Assembly (NCBI RefSeq): GCF_000153405.2
Contig: NC_020802.1
Span: forward strand, 2,809,883-2,873,882
From: Psychromonas sp. CNPT3
Lineage (GTDB): Bacteria; Pseudomonadota; Gammaproteobacteria; Enterobacterales; Psychromonadaceae
Direction: 5' to 3'
DNA: 64,000 bases
A program made the position numbers and the translations under genes. Below are positions 28,928 to 40,026 of the stretch, in pieces (within the stretch, counting starts at the first letter, position 1; every line of letters begins with the position of its first letter). The notes below the pieces were generated by a model, which saw only the letters and a list, made by a program, of their open reading frames with translations, made no database searches and had not been told where the DNA came from.

Positions 28928-28950
28928 GGCACCTTACCCAGTAAGGTGCC
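28928..28950 (-). other. Perfect hairpin between rpoB and rpoC
   Basis: A 10-bp perfect inverted repeat GGCACCTTAC / GTAAGGTGCC around a three-base loop fills most of the 74-base spacer. There is no T run, so it is probably an mRNA processing or stability element rather than a terminator. Confidence 0.7.
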
Positions 28951-28974
28951 ACTTATTGTTAACTAAAATAAATT

Positions 28975-31900
28975 CTAGTTTTCTTCGTCTAACTCAATAT
29001 TAATGCTTAATGAACGGATCTCTTTCAACAATACGTTGAACGATTCAGGAATACCTGGCTCCATTCGATGATCTCCATCAACGATGTTTTTATACATCTT
29101 AGTACGACCATTAACATCATCTGACTTAACAGTTAGCATTTCTTGAAGCGTATACGCCGCACCAAATGCTTGTAGAGCCCATACTTCCATCTCACCGAAA
29201 CGCTGTCCACCGAACTGCGCTTTACCGCCTAGAGGCTGTTGCGTAACAAGACTGTATGATCCTGTTGAACGTGCATGCATTTTATCATCAACTAAGTGAT
29301 TCAATTTAAGCATGTACATATAACCAACAGTAACAGGACGTTCGAAAGGAATACCTGTACGACCATCTGTTAAGATCAATTGACCTGATTCAGGTAAATC
29401 GGCAAGTTTTAATAACTCACGAATTTCTGACTCATAAGCACCATCAAATGCGGGTGTTGCGACAGGCAGTCCACGATATAAATTCTTCGCTAGACGCATT
29501 ACTGCTTCATCATCAAATTCACTGATGTCAACGTGACAAGGCGCTTCACCAAACGAGTAAAGTTTCTGTATAAACTCACGCACTTTAGCCATTTCAACTT
29601 CACGTTGATTTTTGATCATACGCTCAAGTTTTTCACCTACGCCTTTACAAGCTAGACCTAAATGCGTTTCTAAGATCTGACCGATATTCATACGTGATGG
29701 AACACCTAGCGGGTTCAATACGATATCAACTGGCACACCAAATTCATCATGAGGCATATCTTCAACAGGAACGATATTTGAAACAACACCTTTGTTACCA
29801 TGACGTCCAGCCATTTTATCACCAGGCTGTAAACGACGACGAACGGCTAAGTAAACCTTAACAATTTTTTGTACACCAGGTGCTAAATCATCACCTTGTG
29901 TAATTTTACGACGTTTAATATCAAACTCTTTCTCGTAATCTGCTTTGATGTCATCATATTGTGCAATGATTTGATCTAAGTATGATTGCTGAGTTTGATC
30001 ATCAACGATGATCTCTAACCACTGCGCACGAGGCATCTGTTTAAGACGTTGCTCATCTTGTCCAGCACTCACTAAAATCTTTAATGCTTTTTCAAAGATT
30101 GCATTTTCTAAGATCTTGAATTTTTCATTAAGATCTTTCTTAGCAGATTTAAGTTGCATCTCTTCGATTTCAAGAGCACGTTTATCTTTTTCTACGCCAT
30201 CACGGGTAAATACTTGTACATCGATAACCGTTGCATAAGTAGAATTGGCAACACGTAAAGAACTGTCTTTAACGTCTGACGCTTTTTCACCGAAAATAGC
30301 ACGTAATAATTTTTCTTCTGGTGTAAGTTGTGTTTCACCTTTTGGTGTCACTTTACCTACTAGAATATCACCCGGTTTAACTTCAGCACCAACATAAACA
30401 ATACCAGACTCATCTAGTTTGCTTAGGGCAGCTTCACCGACATTCGGGATATCTGCAGAAATCTCTTCACAACCCAATTTAGTTTCACGTGCAACACACG
30501 AGAATTCTTGAATATGGATAGTAGTAAAACGATCTTCTTGCGCAACACGCTCAGAGATAAGGATTGAATCTTCGAAGTTAAAACCATTCCAAGGCATGAA
30601 TGCAATTTTCATGTTTTGACCTAGCGCTAACTCACCCATATCTGTTGACGGACCATCAGCTAACACATCACCTTTAACGATTGGCTCGCCAGGTTTACAT
30701 GTTGGACGTTGGTTAATACAAGTGTTCTGATTTGAACGTGTGTATTTAGTCAAGTTGTAGATATCGATACCCGCTTCACCAGGAAGGAGTTCAGAATCAT
30801 CTACTTTAATCACGATACGAGACGCATCTACATAATCAACAAGACCACTGCGTTTTGCAATAACCGTTACACCTGAATCTATCGCGATACGACGTTCAAT
30901 ACCTGTACCTACAAGCGGTTTATCCGCACGTAATGTTGGTACGGCTTGACGTTGCATGTTCGCGCCCATTAAGGCACGGTTAGCATCATCGTGTTCTAAG
31001 AACGGGATAAGCGATGCTGCGATAGAGATGATTTGCTGTGGAGATACATCCATGTAATCAATTTGATCGGGTGCCATAAAGGTAGTTTCACCTTCGTGAC
31101 GACATGGAATAGACTCTTCGTTCAAGAAACCATTTTCATCAATACGCGCAGATGCCTGTGCGATGACGAATGAGCCTTCTTCAATGGCTGATAAATATTC
31201 AACTTTATCACTTGGTTTGCCATCAACTACTTTACGGTATGGTGTTTCTAAGAAACCGTAACTATTAGTACGCGCAAACGTAGCTAATGAGTTAATTAGA
31301 CCAATGTTTGGTCCCTCTGGCGTTTCGATTGGACATAGTCGACCATAGTGAGTTGGATGTACGTCACGTACTTCAAAGCCTGCACGTTCACGTGTTAAAC
31401 CACCGGGCCCTAACGCTGAAATACGACGTTTATGCGTCACTTCTGAAAGCGGGTTATTTTGATCCATAAACTGAGACAGTTGTGATGAACCAAAGAACTC
31501 TTTAACCGCTGCAGAAATTGGTTTTGCATTAATAAGATCTTGAGGCATTGTTGCATCAAGGTCGCCTAATGATAAACGTTCTTTAACCGCACGCTCAACA
31601 CGTACTAAACCAACACGGAATTGGTTTTCTGCCATTTCACCTACACAACGAATACGACGGTTACCTAGATGATCGATATCATCTACAACACCATTACCAT
31701 TGCGGATATCAATCAGTGTTTTCATTACACTTAAGATATCTTCTTTAGATAAAATGCCCTTACCTTCATCGCCTTCATTACCAACACGACGGTTGAACTT
31801 CATACGACCTACTTTAGATAAGTCATAACGTTCTTCAGCAAAGAATAGGTTTTGGAATAGACCTTCTGCTGCATCTTTTGTTGGTGGCTCGCCTGGGCGC

Positions 31901-33009
31901 ATCATGCGGTAGATTTCAACTAACGCTTCTAAACGGTTAGTTGATGAATCGACGCGTAATGTATCTGACATAAATGATCCACAATCTAATTCATTAGTGT
32001 AGATAACTTCAAAAGCTTTAATGCCAGATTGCGCTAGCTCAGCAAGAGACTCAAGTGTCAATATATCATTAGCATTAATGATAATTTCACCGGTTTCTGA
32101 ACTGATGTAATCTTTTGCAGAAACTTTACCTTCAAGGTACTCAGCAGGTACTTCAAGGTGTTTAATTTTGTCTTTTTGTAATTGGCGGATATGACGTGCT
32201 GTCACACGTTTACCAGCTTCAACGTATACTTTACCTGCGCTTACGATATCAAAGGAGAGTTGTTCACCACGTAAACGATCGGCAATTAACGCCATTGAAA
32301 TTGCGCCATCTTTGATCTCAAACTTCGTTGTATCAAAGAACATATCTAAAATATCTTGCGTAGAATATTCTAATGCACGCAACATAATAGTCGCTGGCAA
32401 TTTACGACGACGATCAATACGAACAAAGAGATTGTCTTTCGGATCAAACTCAAAGTCTAACCAAGAACCACGGTAAGGGATAACACGTGCGTTATACAGT
32501 ACTTTACCTGAGCTATGCGTTTTACCTTTGTCGTGATCGAAGAATACACCTGGACTACGATGTAATTGAGAAACGATAACACGCTCTGTACCATTGATAA
32601 CAAACGTTCCGTTATCAGTCATGAGTGGCATTTCACCCATGTACACTTCTTGTTCACGAATATCTTTGATGGTACCAGCTGGTGCATCACGATCGTAAAT
32701 AACGAGGCGTAATTTTACACGCACTGACGCTGAATATGTAACGCCACGGATTTGGCATTCTTTGACATCAAAGACTGGCTCACCCAGACGGTAGCTTACA
32801 TATTGCAGTTCTGATGTGCCTGAATAGCTAGCGATTGGGAAGATGCTTCTAAAAGCGGCTTCTAAACCAACCTCTCCAGTTAAATCGACTTCGATGAAGC
32901 GTTTAAATGAATCTAATTGAATCGACAACAAGTATGGTTTTTCCATAACTTGTGGACGTTTCCCAAAATCCTTACGAATAAGTTTTTTCTCAGTATAAGA
33001 GTAACCCAT
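28975..33009 (-). CDS. rpoB: RNA polymerase beta subunit
   Basis: A 1344-residue beta subunit starting [20 protein letters not shown]. The rifampicin region reads [33 protein letters not shown], with wild-type residues at the common resistance positions. The C-terminal part has [12 protein letters not shown] and [19 protein letters not shown]. It follows rplL with a 237-base spacer that contains a terminator-like attenuator. Confidence 0.99.
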   Translation of the reverse strand: MGYSYTEKKLIRKDFGKRPQVMEKPYLLSIQLDSFKRFIEVDLTGEVGLEAAFRSIFPIASYSGTSELQYVSYRLGEPVFDVKECQIRGVTYSASVRVKLRLVIYDRDAPAGTIKDIREQEVYMGEMPLMTDNGTFVINGTERVIVSQLHRSPGVFFDHDKGKTHSSGKVLYNARVIPYRGSWLDFEFDPKDNLFVRIDRRRKLPATIMLRALEYSTQDILDMFFDTTKFEIKDGAISMALIADRLRGEQLSFDIVSAGKVYVEAGKRVTARHIRQLQKDKIKHLEVPAEYLEGKVSAKDYISSETGEIIINANDILTLESLAELAQSGIKAFEVIYTNELDCGSFMSDTLRVDSSTNRLEALVEIYRMMRPGEPPTKDAAEGLFQNLFFAEERYDLSKVGRMKFNRRVGNEGDEGKGILSKEDILSVMKTLIDIRNGNGVVDDIDHLGNRRIRCVGEMAENQFRVGLVRVERAVKERLSLGDLDATMPQDLINAKPISAAVKEFFGSSQLSQFMDQNNPLSEVTHKRRISALGPGGLTRERAGFEVRDVHPTHYGRLCPIETPEGPNIGLINSLATFARTNSYGFLETPYRKVVDGKPSDKVEYLSAIEEGSFVIAQASARIDENGFLNEESIPCRHEGETTFMAPDQIDYMDVSPQQIISIAASLIPFLEHDDANRALMGANMQRQAVPTLRADKPLVGTGIERRIAIDSGVTVIAKRSGLVDYVDASRIVIKVDDSELLPGEAGIDIYNLTKYTRSNQNTCINQRPTCKPGEPIVKGDVLADGPSTDMGELALGQNMKIAFMPWNGFNFEDSILISERVAQEDRFTTIHIQEFSCVARETKLGCEEISADIPNVGEAALSKLDESGIVYVGAEVKPGDILVGKVTPKGETQLTPEEKLLRAIFGEKASDVKDSSLRVANSTYATVIDVQVFTRDGVEKDKRALEIEEMQLKSAKKDLNEKFKILENAIFEKALKILVSAGQDEQRLKQMPRAQWLEIIVDDQTQQSYLDQIIAQYDDIKADYEKEFDIKRRKITQGDDLAPGVQKIVKVYLAVRRRLQPGDKMAGRHGNKGVVSNIVPVEDMPHDEFGVPVDIVLNPLGVPSRMNIGQILETHLGLACKGVGEKLERMIKNQREVEMAKVREFIQKLYSFGEAPCHVDISEFDDEAVMRLAKNLYRGLPVATPAFDGAYESEIRELLKLADLPESGQLILTDGRTGIPFERPVTVGYMYMLKLNHLVDDKMHARSTGSYSLVTQQPLGGKAQFGGQRFGEMEVWALQAFGAAYTLQEMLTVKSDDVNGRTKMYKNIVDGDHRMEPGIPESFNVLLKEIRSLSINIELDEEN

Positions 33010-33177
33010 GTGGTTCCTTTGCTCGCTGATTAAGTGATCATAGCTACCGGACCTATTATTAGGCCTTCATTATTAGGCAGCGGCGAACATCATTTTAGTA
33101 TGTCTCAATGCTTTTTTACATTGAGTGCTTATGATCCCGTAATTAAAATAATGAAAACTTACAGAATCCTATAGCGC

Positions 33178-33208
33178 AAAAAGGCCGGTGATTAAATAAT
33201 CACCAGCC
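33178..33208 (-). terminator. rplL-rpoB attenuator
   Basis: On the minus strand an inverted repeat GGCTGGTGATTA...TAATCACCGGCC is followed by five T, ~40 bases after the rplL stop. In E. coli a partial terminator in the same place lets only a fraction of transcripts reach rpoBC; this is its probable counterpart. Confidence 0.8.
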
Positions 33209-33246
33209 AGTGCCATTTGCATGGCTAATAAGTTATAAAATATAAC

Positions 33247-33612
33247 CTATTTAAGTTCAATCGTTGCGCCGATTTCTTCTAATGTTGCTTTAAGTGTTTC
33301 AGCTTCTTCTTTAGAAAGAGCGTCTTTGATCACTACTGGGCAAGATTCAACAGTCGCTTTAGCTTCTTTCAGGCCAAGACCTGTAGCTGCACGAACTGCT
33401 TTGATTGCTTTAACTTTGTTCTCACCGAACGCAGTCATAACAACGTCAAATTCAGTTTGCTCTTCAACTGCTTCACCAGCTGCAGGGCCCGCAGCAACAG
33501 CAGAAGCTGCAGATACGCCGAATTTTTCTTCCATTGCTTCGATTAATTCAACAACTTCCATAACTGTTAACTCTGCAACAGCATCAATGATTTGGTCTTT
33601 AGTAATAGACAT
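33247..33612 (-). CDS. rplL: Ribosomal protein L7/L12
   Basis: A 121-residue L7/L12: N-terminal dimerisation helix ([31 protein letters not shown]), Ala/Gly-rich hinge (residues ~35-50) and C-terminal factor-binding domain with [17 protein letters not shown]-type sequence. Multiple copies form the stalk that recruits translational GTPases. It follows rplJ by 43 bases. Confidence 0.98.
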   Translation of the reverse strand: MSITKDQIIDAVAELTVMEVVELIEAMEEKFGVSAASAVAAGPAAGEAVEEQTEFDVVMTAFGENKVKAIKAVRAATGLGLKEAKATVESCPVVIKDALSKEEAETLKATLEEIGATIELK

Positions 33613-33655
33613 GAGTCAATTCCTACTTTTAAAAAAATTAAATAAATGACAGCGA

Positions 33656-34159
33656 TTAAGCTGCAGATTCTTCTTTCTGGTCGCGTAATGCAGCCAGTGT
33701 ACGTACAAGTTTGCCCGCAGCAGCTTCTTTGATGGTAGCCATCAATCTTGCAATTGCTTCGTCGTACGTTGGTAGTGTCGCTAAACGGTCGATTTGATCG
33801 GCTTCAATAAATTCACCTTCAAATGCCAACCCTTTTACTTCAAACGTTTCGTTTGCTTTAGCGAAGTCTTTTAAAAGACGCGCAGCAGCACCCGGATGGT
33901 CGTTTGAGAATGCAAGGATTGTAGGACCAGTAAACGTATCTACTAGACATGCAAAGTCTGTACCTTCAACAGCACGACGTGCCAATGTATTACGTATTAC
34001 ACGTAAATATACATTGTTAGCACGCGCTTGTGCGCGAAGTTCAGTCATTGCACCAACTGTTACGCCACGTGCATTGGCAACAACAGCAGACAGTGCAGCT
34101 TTTGCAGCCACATTAACTTCAGCGACAATAGCTTGCTTGTCTTCGAGTCTTAATGTCAT
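33656..34159 (-). CDS. rplJ: Ribosomal protein L10
   Basis: A 167-residue stalk-base protein beginning [42 protein letters not shown]. Its C-terminal helix binds L7/L12 dimers. L10 with L7/L12 also represses the operon by binding the leader upstream, present here as a ~280-base untranslated stretch. Confidence 0.98.
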   Translation of the reverse strand: MTLRLEDKQAIVAEVNVAAKAALSAVVANARGVTVGAMTELRAQARANNVYLRVIRNTLARRAVEGTDFACLVDTFTGPTILAFSNDHPGAAARLLKDFAKANETFEVKGLAFEGEFIEADQIDRLATLPTYDEAIARLMATIKEAAAGKLVRTLAALRDQKEESAA

Positions 34160-34442
34160 TTGGTTTTACTCCTGGATTCCACTGGATTTAACTCCAGCTT
34201 AAACACCCTCGTTGCTTAAACAGAAAATAACGAGGCACTATTTGGTCATCGGATCCAGGTAGAATAATTCTTTCTGGGGTCCGGCACCATCTACGTAGGA
34301 TATTAAGTAAAATAAATTTTACCCCTACGGTCTAAGAAGGGACCTAAGGCCCTCCAAAGTAAGGCCGCAAATTATACAGATAATTTGTGACCTTGTATAG
34401 AGTGAATATCACTAAAAAGCAATATTCAATCTATACCGAAAA
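34160..34442 (-). promoter_or_regulatory. rplJ leader, probable L10 autoregulatory region
   Basis: About 280 non-coding bases between rplA and rplJ with several inverted segments. One pair is ATCCAGGTAGA / TCTACGTAGGAT-like on either side of the loop near 34250-34310. Position and length match the L10 leader of other gammaproteobacteria, but I did not fold it. Confidence 0.6.
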
Positions 34443-35147
34443 TTACGCTACCGTAGTATCAAGAGATGCTTGGTCGATTTTAATACCAGCACCCATTGTT
34501 GTAGATAGAGCAATTTTCTTCAAGAATTGACCTTTAGCACCTGATGGTTTTGCTTTTTTAATCGCAATAAGCAGAGCTTCTAAGTTTTCTTTAATTTGTT
34601 CAGCAGTAAAGTCAACTTTACCGATAGTAGAATGGATAATACCATTCTTATCGTTACGGTAACGTACTTGGCCAGATTTAGCGTTTTTAACAGCCGTTGC
34701 AACATCAGGTGTTACAGTACCCACTTTCGGGTTAGGCATTAAACCACGAGGACCTAAGATTTGACCTAGTTGACCAACAACACGCATTGCATCAGGAGAA
34801 GCAATAACAACGTCGAAGTTCATTTCGCCAGCTTTAATTTGAGCTGCAAGATCTTCCATACCTACGATATCCGCACCAGCTGCTTTCGCTTTTTCAACGT
34901 TAGCGCCTTGTGTGAATACAGCAACGCGTACTTCACGACCTGTACCGTGTGGCAATACTGTTGCACCACGAACATTTTGATCACTACGACGAGAATCAAC
35001 ACCAAGGTTGATTGCAACATCTATGCTTTCTTTGAATTTAACTGTTGCTAGCTTTTGTAAAAGTACAACAGCTGCATTGATTTCGTACTCTTTAGTAGCG
35101 TCAACGCTAGTACGGATGTTCTTCATACGTTTAGATAATTTAGCCAT
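34443..35147 (-). CDS. rplA: Ribosomal protein L1
   Basis: A 234-residue L1, exactly the E. coli length when started at the ATG at 35147 ([21 protein letters not shown]). An open frame continues upstream inside rplK but is not used. It contains the typical [15 protein letters not shown] and [16 protein letters not shown]1 binds 23S rRNA at the E-site stalk and represses rplKA. It follows rplK by four bases. Confidence 0.98.
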   Translation of the reverse strand: MAKLSKRMKNIRTSVDATKEYEINAAVVLLQKLATVKFKESIDVAINLGVDSRRSDQNVRGATVLPHGTGREVRVAVFTQGANVEKAKAAGADIVGMEDLAAQIKAGEMNFDVVIASPDAMRVVGQLGQILGPRGLMPNPKVGTVTPDVATAVKNAKSGQVRYRNDKNGIIHSTIGKVDFTAEQIKENLEALLIAIKKAKPSGAKGQFLKKIALSTTMGAGIKIDQASLDTTVA

Positions 35148-35151
35148 TGTA

Positions 35152-35580
35152 TTAACCCTCCACTTCCAAGCCCATTGAACGAGCAGAACCCGCAATACAA
35201 CGTACCATCGCATCAAGATCGGCACCCGTTAAATCAGTTTCTTTTATTTTAACAATTTCTTCAAGTTGTGCACGTGTAACTGTACCCACTTTGTCTTTGT
35301 TAGGAACGCCAGAACCAGACTTGATACCAGCAGCTTTCTTAAGTAAGTAAGATGCAGGTGGAGTTTTAGTCACAAATGTGAAAGAACGATCGTTGTATAC
35401 TGTAATTACTACAGGTACTGGAGCGCCTTTTTCCATTTTATCTGTTTTTGCATTGAATGCTTTACAGAATTCCATGATATTAACACCATGTTGACCAAGA
35501 GCTGGTCCAACTGGTGGTGACGGGTTAGCCATACCAGCTGAAACTTGCAGCTTGATATATGCTTGTACTTTTTTAGCCAT
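35152..35580 (-). CDS. rplK: Ribosomal protein L11
   Basis: A 142-residue L11 with the N-terminal [37 protein letters not shown] and the C-terminal rRNA-binding part ending [12 protein letters not shown]. It forms the GTPase-associated centre with 23S rRNA. First gene of rplKA; 172 bases downstream of nusG, room for a promoter. Confidence 0.98.
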   Translation of the reverse strand: MAKKVQAYIKLQVSAGMANPSPPVGPALGQHGVNIMEFCKAFNAKTDKMEKGAPVPVVITVYNDRSFTFVTKTPPASYLLKKAAGIKSGSGVPNKDKVGTVTRAQLEEIVKIKETDLTGADLDAMVRCIAGSARSMGLEVEG

Positions 35581-35752
35581 GATAATATTACCTATGTTTG
35601 GGTATAACGCTCATTCCAAAAGGATAAGCTCCCCGGTTAAAATAAATACCTATTCTTACTTCTGAGTATATTTACTCATAAATAAAAAAGGTGCCGAATT
35701 ATACCTGTAATTCGCCACCTTCTTCAAGATATTTTTGTTGATTTTTTAAGCT

Positions 35753-36301
35753 TTAATCTTTCTCAACTTGAGAAAACTCTAAATCGACTGGTGTTGCACG
35801 GCCGAATATAGAGACAGATACTTTTAAACGACTCTTATCGTAATCCACTTCTTCAACAGTACCGCTAAAGTCAGAGAACGGTCCGTCAACAACACGCACG
35901 ATTTGACCCGCTTCAAAGAGGGTACGTGGGCGAGGAGAATCAACAGACTCTTGTAAACGATTAAGAATGTTCTCTACTTCTTTAGGAGAAATCGGAGCTG
36001 GACGCTCTTTTGTTCCCCCAATGAAGCCCATGACGCGGTCAGTATTTTTAACTAAATGCCAACTTGCATCATTCATTGCCATTTGCACTAAAACGTAACC
36101 AGGGAAGAACTTACGTTCACTCTTACGTTTTTGACCGGCACGCATTTCTACAACTTCTTCAGTTGGAACTAAAATTTCACCGAAATATTCTTCCATTTCG
36201 TTTAATTTAATATGCTCAATTAATGTTTTTTGTACGCGCCCTTCATAACCTGAAAAAGCTTGCACAACATACCATCTCATTTTTTGTACTTCATCTGACA
36301 T
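35753..36301 (-). CDS. nusG: Transcription antitermination/elongation factor NusG
   Basis: A 182-residue NusG. The NGN domain starts [19 protein letters not shown] and includes [14 protein letters not shown]; the C-terminal KOW domain contains [25 protein letters not shown]. It binds RNA polymerase and links it to Rho or the ribosome. It follows secE by nine bases. Confidence 0.98.
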   Translation of the reverse strand: MSDEVQKMRWYVVQAFSGYEGRVQKTLIEHIKLNEMEEYFGEILVPTEEVVEMRAGQKRKSERKFFPGYVLVQMAMNDASWHLVKNTDRVMGFIGGTKERPAPISPKEVENILNRLQESVDSPRPRTLFEAGQIVRVVDGPFSDFSGTVEEVDYDKSRLKVSVSIFGRATPVDLEFSQVEKD

Positions 36302-36310
36302 ATTAAATCC

Positions 36311-36691
36311 TTAGATTGCTGTAGTGATGTATTCGATCACTCGAACAAAAATACCGTCTAAGCCCCATAATATCAAACCGACAATAGTTGATACAGCAAG
36401 GATTATTAAGGTTGTTTGTACTGTTTCTTGGCGTGTTGGCCAAACCACTTTACGTACTTCAGAACGAGCATCAGTCGCAAACTCGATAAATGTTTTCCCT
36501 TTTTCTGTCATCGCGGCAGAGAAAATAGCTAAGGCAGCTAAAACTAAACAAATCAAGATGCGAGCAATAATATGCACGCTTTCACCGTAAATATAATTAC
36601 CCGCAATAATAGCGACTAATAATAAAACTGTTATAACCCACTTTAATCCATCCAGTGAGCTTTTACTGCTTTCAGTATGTATTGCACTCAT
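36311..36691 (-). CDS. secE: Preprotein translocase subunit SecE
   Basis: A 126-residue SecE of the three-span proteobacterial type: two N-terminal hydrophobic segments (residues ~17-60), then the conserved amphipathic helix FIEFATDARSEVRKVVWPTRQETVQTTLII and the essential third span. SecE clamps SecY in the translocon. It is the first gene of the block; no tuf or tRNA genes are found upstream. Confidence 0.97.
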   Translation of the reverse strand: MSAIHTESSKSSLDGLKWVITVLLLVAIIAGNYIYGESVHIIARILICLVLAALAIFSAAMTEKGKTFIEFATDARSEVRKVVWPTRQETVQTTLIILAVSTIVGLILWGLDGIFVRVIEYITTAI

Positions 36692-37011
36692 AGCTTGTTT
36701 TTATCCAATGTTAAATATTCATAATATTTTGTATATTATCACTTTACAAAATATACGGTAGCACACTAAGGCGATAACCTAAATTCAGTCTCGATAAATA
36801 AACAAAGCATTATTCTCGATACTGAGGAAATAAAGCTCGATAGTATAAGGATTTTTAAGCAATTTGTAACGTGATAATCCTTAGTTTTTATAAAAAAACA
36901 TATATTTAATGATTAAACGTTATAATTTTGCTTGGATCCGTCCATATAGCATTGACGTGATACTCTTTTATTCTTTTACAAAAAATATCACTCTGTCACT
37001 AAAAAATAATA
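36692..37011. promoter_or_regulatory. secE promoter region / end of M16 protease gene
   Basis: About 320 AT-rich bases without a gene. It must contain the secE-nusG promoter; the M16 gene ends into it from the same strand. A 60-codon plus-strand frame at 36909 overlaps the protease end and is not credible. Confidence 0.4.
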
Positions 37012-39825
37012 TTAATCTTTTGTCGGCATTAATACATAGGTCTTTTTATTTTGGCCAAGCAATGCTTTGGCCAAAATATTTAAATCACTGACTTGCACTT
37101 TCTGTAAAATATTACGTTGCTCTCTTATATTCTGATAAGGCAGACGTCTAAATGCATCTTGACTAAGCGCTTCGACCCAATATTGACTATATCGCTCACG
37201 TTGGCTTTGATCTATTACCCATGTTTTTTTAGCTTGTTGCATTTCTTGCTCTGATACGCCCTTATCTCGCATTTTTTCAACCACCCTATTTGCCATTTCT
37301 GCCAAGGCATCCGAGCGGGTAGGATCACAACTAAAGTACATACGCCCTAAATAATACGCACTTGGATCTCGCACCAACATTTGTGACATACTAATCGCAT
37401 AAGTACCCGATACTTTGTCTCTTAATGCAGACTGTAAACGTTTATTCATTATCTGCTCTAATAATGACGTTTTCACCTGCATTGCAATCGACCACGTCAC
37501 TTTTCGACTGTATTGGATCTCCACCATTGCTTTATTACTGCTCGACATATAAAAGCGTTTACTTTCAGTCCCTAATTTAGGTTGTACATTTCGTTGTAGC
37601 ACTTGCATCAAAGGACGAGCTTTTTGAGGTAAGCTTGCTAACCATCTTTCAATCTGTTTTTTAACGTTTGCAATGCTTTGCGAACTCACAATTGTAACCC
37701 GCATTTGTTGCGTATCGCTGAACACTTTATCTTGCCACTGCGCAAGTTGCTTTACAGAAAAATTCCTCCATGCACCTAATTTATTAACACTTAAACGCTC
37801 ACTATGTGTAAATGCAGAGGCACTAACTAAATCTTTAAATTTTCTTTCTACGGATGATTGCTTAAGGCTTTGCAACATCCCCTTTTGCATGTTTTGTAAT
37901 TTTTGCTCACAAAATTTCGGTTGTGTCAGTTTCAAGTGCAATAATTTTAAGGCATCTTGCATCGGCCCTAATGGCGCATTTACATGAAATCCATGTGTAA
38001 TAAAGCCAACATAAGGTGTGACGCTCACATTATGTTTTTTACTCCAGCGGGCTAATTGAGAGGCACTATATTCCCCATAACCACAACGTTCACCCATTCT
38101 ACTGGCCCAAGAAATGACGCCAATTTGAGGATCAGGCTCAAGCGATGCACCGCCTTTAAATTGCACATTTATTTGGCTCCCACCTTGCAATTTCGGATCA
38201 CTAAAAAGCATCACGTTAATACCATTGCTCAATTGATATTCGAAGCTGTTTACTCCCTGCTTCAAGTGCACTTCCTTAGTGTTGGTGATTTCTCCAGCAC
38301 CCAGCGCATTAACCTTCAAGGTCAACTTAGTCGCCGTTAAATTAAAGGGTGCTAACCGAGATAAACGTATTTTTCCCCATGCATGTGAGAGTGTTGCCGA
38401 TGTGATAGTTCCCGTATCAGTACCGGGCCCCACTAACGCCACTTTATGCAGACTAGATTTTAATATATGTTGTACTGCTTGTTGAATGTTGTCTCTACTT
38501 AACGTTTTCAAAAAAACATCTAATATTTTAAATTGTTGTTTATTGTCCAGCATGGCTAATTGATAACGACTCGCTTGTAATAATTGACTCACCACGTCTG
38601 TATCTGATCCTATGTGACTCATTTTTTGACGCGCGTTAGCAAGTAACGCGCGCTTCGCATTAAGTAGCTCTTGCGCGCTCACTTTTTGCTGCGAAAGGCG
38701 TTCTAATTCAATGGATACTCGCTCAAAAGCTGATAAATAATCATTAGAAAACGGCAATACAGTCAATAGGATTTGCTTACGATAAGGACTCAACAAGTGC
38801 CCTTTCTGCCCAACATAAACCCCTTTTAAAAGGCCTTTATCCACTAAAATCGCCAAACGTTGAGCTAATATATGTAGCCATACGCTATCAAGCATCTCTG
38901 CGTGAAGCCCCTGTTTAGTGTTACTTTCAAACAATAAATCTTGCTGTAACGTTAATTGTATTAAACGTTGGCTATTTTCTTTTTCAAAAATCAATGCGCT
39001 CTGGAATTTTTTTGAACTGCTAAATTTTTGCCAACGCTGAGGATCTGCACTCGTCGCGCCTCTTTTAAGTCCTGAAAACAACTTATCTATTTCTTGATGT
39101 ACTTGTAATGCATCAAACTTACCTGAAACAATCAAAGTCATACGCTGTGGTTGATACCATTTTTTATAATAAGCAATCGCATTTTCTCGTGCCACATTAC
39201 GAATAGCGTCCAGCGATCCAATCACATTTCGATTTAGGAAACGACTGCCTTGATAGCGAAAATTTTCTAAACGTTTATTGATCAGCCCCCCAACACTCTG
39301 GCTTAAACGCCATTCTTCGATAATGATCGCACGCTCATGCTCAAAAGCATCACTATCAAAATTAAGCTGATGACTCCAATCGGCTAAAATATTTAAACCT
39401 AAAGAGAGGCTTTTCACCGAGGCATTAGCGAACGATAAATTATAAATAGTACTGTCGTAATGCGTAACCGCGTTAATGTGCACACCTAACGTGCCACCTT
39501 GTTGCTGCAGTGCATGGATCATACTTTTTTGAGGGAAGTTTTTAGTGCCTTTAAATGCCATATGCTCGACAAAATGAGCAATACCCCGTTCCGAATCAGA
39601 TTCTTGTAAAGAGCCAGCATGTACTAACAAGCGCATTTCAAGGCGCTCACTCTGACCTTTATGTAGGATGATACGCATACCATTTTCTAACTGATACTGC
39701 TCAATATCAACACGGGGTGCTAGGACGTTCGATATTTTTAATGGCACATTTTTCGACGTTTGGCAGCCAAAAACCCCGATAACACTGAGGATACAAATGA
39801 CTATGCGGATGCGATATAGAAGCAT
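37012..39825 (-). CDS. M16-family zinc metalloprotease, lipoprotein
   Basis: A 937-residue M16 (insulinase/pitrilysin, PqqL-like) protease. A lipoprotein signal ends at Cys21 (IGVFGC). The inverted zinc motif HxxEH is H84-F-V-E-H88 (GIAHFVEHMAFKGTKNFP), with the third ligand in AIIIEEWRLSQ ~75 residues on. The protein has two M16 halves; the second (from ~510, YQLSNGINVMLF) lacks the zinc motif, as in the family. It probably degrades peptides at the envelope. Alone, in the minus direction; the promoter faces the trypsin-like gene. Confidence 0.92.
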   Translation of the reverse strand: MLLYRIRIVICILSVIGVFGCQTSKNVPLKISNVLAPRVDIEQYQLENGMRIILHKGQSERLEMRLLVHAGSLQESDSERGIAHFVEHMAFKGTKNFPQKSMIHALQQQGGTLGVHINAVTHYDSTIYNLSFANASVKSLSLGLNILADWSHQLNFDSDAFEHERAIIIEEWRLSQSVGGLINKRLENFRYQGSRFLNRNVIGSLDAIRNVARENAIAYYKKWYQPQRMTLIVSGKFDALQVHQEIDKLFSGLKRGATSADPQRWQKFSSSKKFQSALIFEKENSQRLIQLTLQQDLLFESNTKQGLHAEMLDSVWLHILAQRLAILVDKGLLKGVYVGQKGHLLSPYRKQILLTVLPFSNDYLSAFERVSIELERLSQQKVSAQELLNAKRALLANARQKMSHIGSDTDVVSQLLQASRYQLAMLDNKQQFKILDVFLKTLSRDNIQQAVQHILKSSLHKVALVGPGTDTGTITSATLSHAWGKIRLSRLAPFNLTATKLTLKVNALGAGEITNTKEVHLKQGVNSFEYQLSNGINVMLFSDPKLQGGSQINVQFKGGASLEPDPQIGVISWASRMGERCGYGEYSASQLARWSKKHNVSVTPYVGFITHGFHVNAPLGPMQDALKLLHLKLTQPKFCEQKLQNMQKGMLQSLKQSSVERKFKDLVSASAFTHSERLSVNKLGAWRNFSVKQLAQWQDKVFSDTQQMRVTIVSSQSIANVKKQIERWLASLPQKARPLMQVLQRNVQPKLGTESKRFYMSSSNKAMVEIQYSRKVTWSIAMQVKTSLLEQIMNKRLQSALRDKVSGTYAISMSQMLVRDPSAYYLGRMYFSCDPTRSDALAEMANRVVEKMRDKGVSEQEMQQAKKTWVIDQSQRERYSQYWVEALSQDAFRRLPYQNIREQRNILQKVQVSDLNILAKALLGQNKKTYVLMPTKD

Positions 39826-39926
39826 CTAATATTCCTTTTCAATTTACATTTGATAACTAATAATGATAAATCGAATACATATTAGAGGATCAGATCATAT
39901 TACTAGGAGAGTTTTAACTCTCAAAT

Positions 39927-39946
39927 AGTAATTGTTATCAATCGCA
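39927..39946. promoter_or_regulatory. Possible Fur-like site between the two protease genes
   Basis: The stretch AGTAATTGTTATCAATCGCA, and nearby TAATAATGATAAAT (39858-39872), resemble Fur hexamer combinations. The match is partial, much weaker than the Fur box at 45833, and the sites may be chance in AT-rich DNA. Confidence 0.3.
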
Positions 39947-40026
39947 TTGGCAAGTATAATCCCATCTCTATCAGACCCTATGTCTAAACCCTCTCTGTAT
40001 TTACAATATTAAAGGTAAGGCTCTCA

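Noticed and set aside
36692-37011. tRNA cluster or tufB upstream of secE, as in E. coli
   Set aside because: No cloverleaf-like sequence, no GTTCRA motif and no EF-Tu coding sequence found there.
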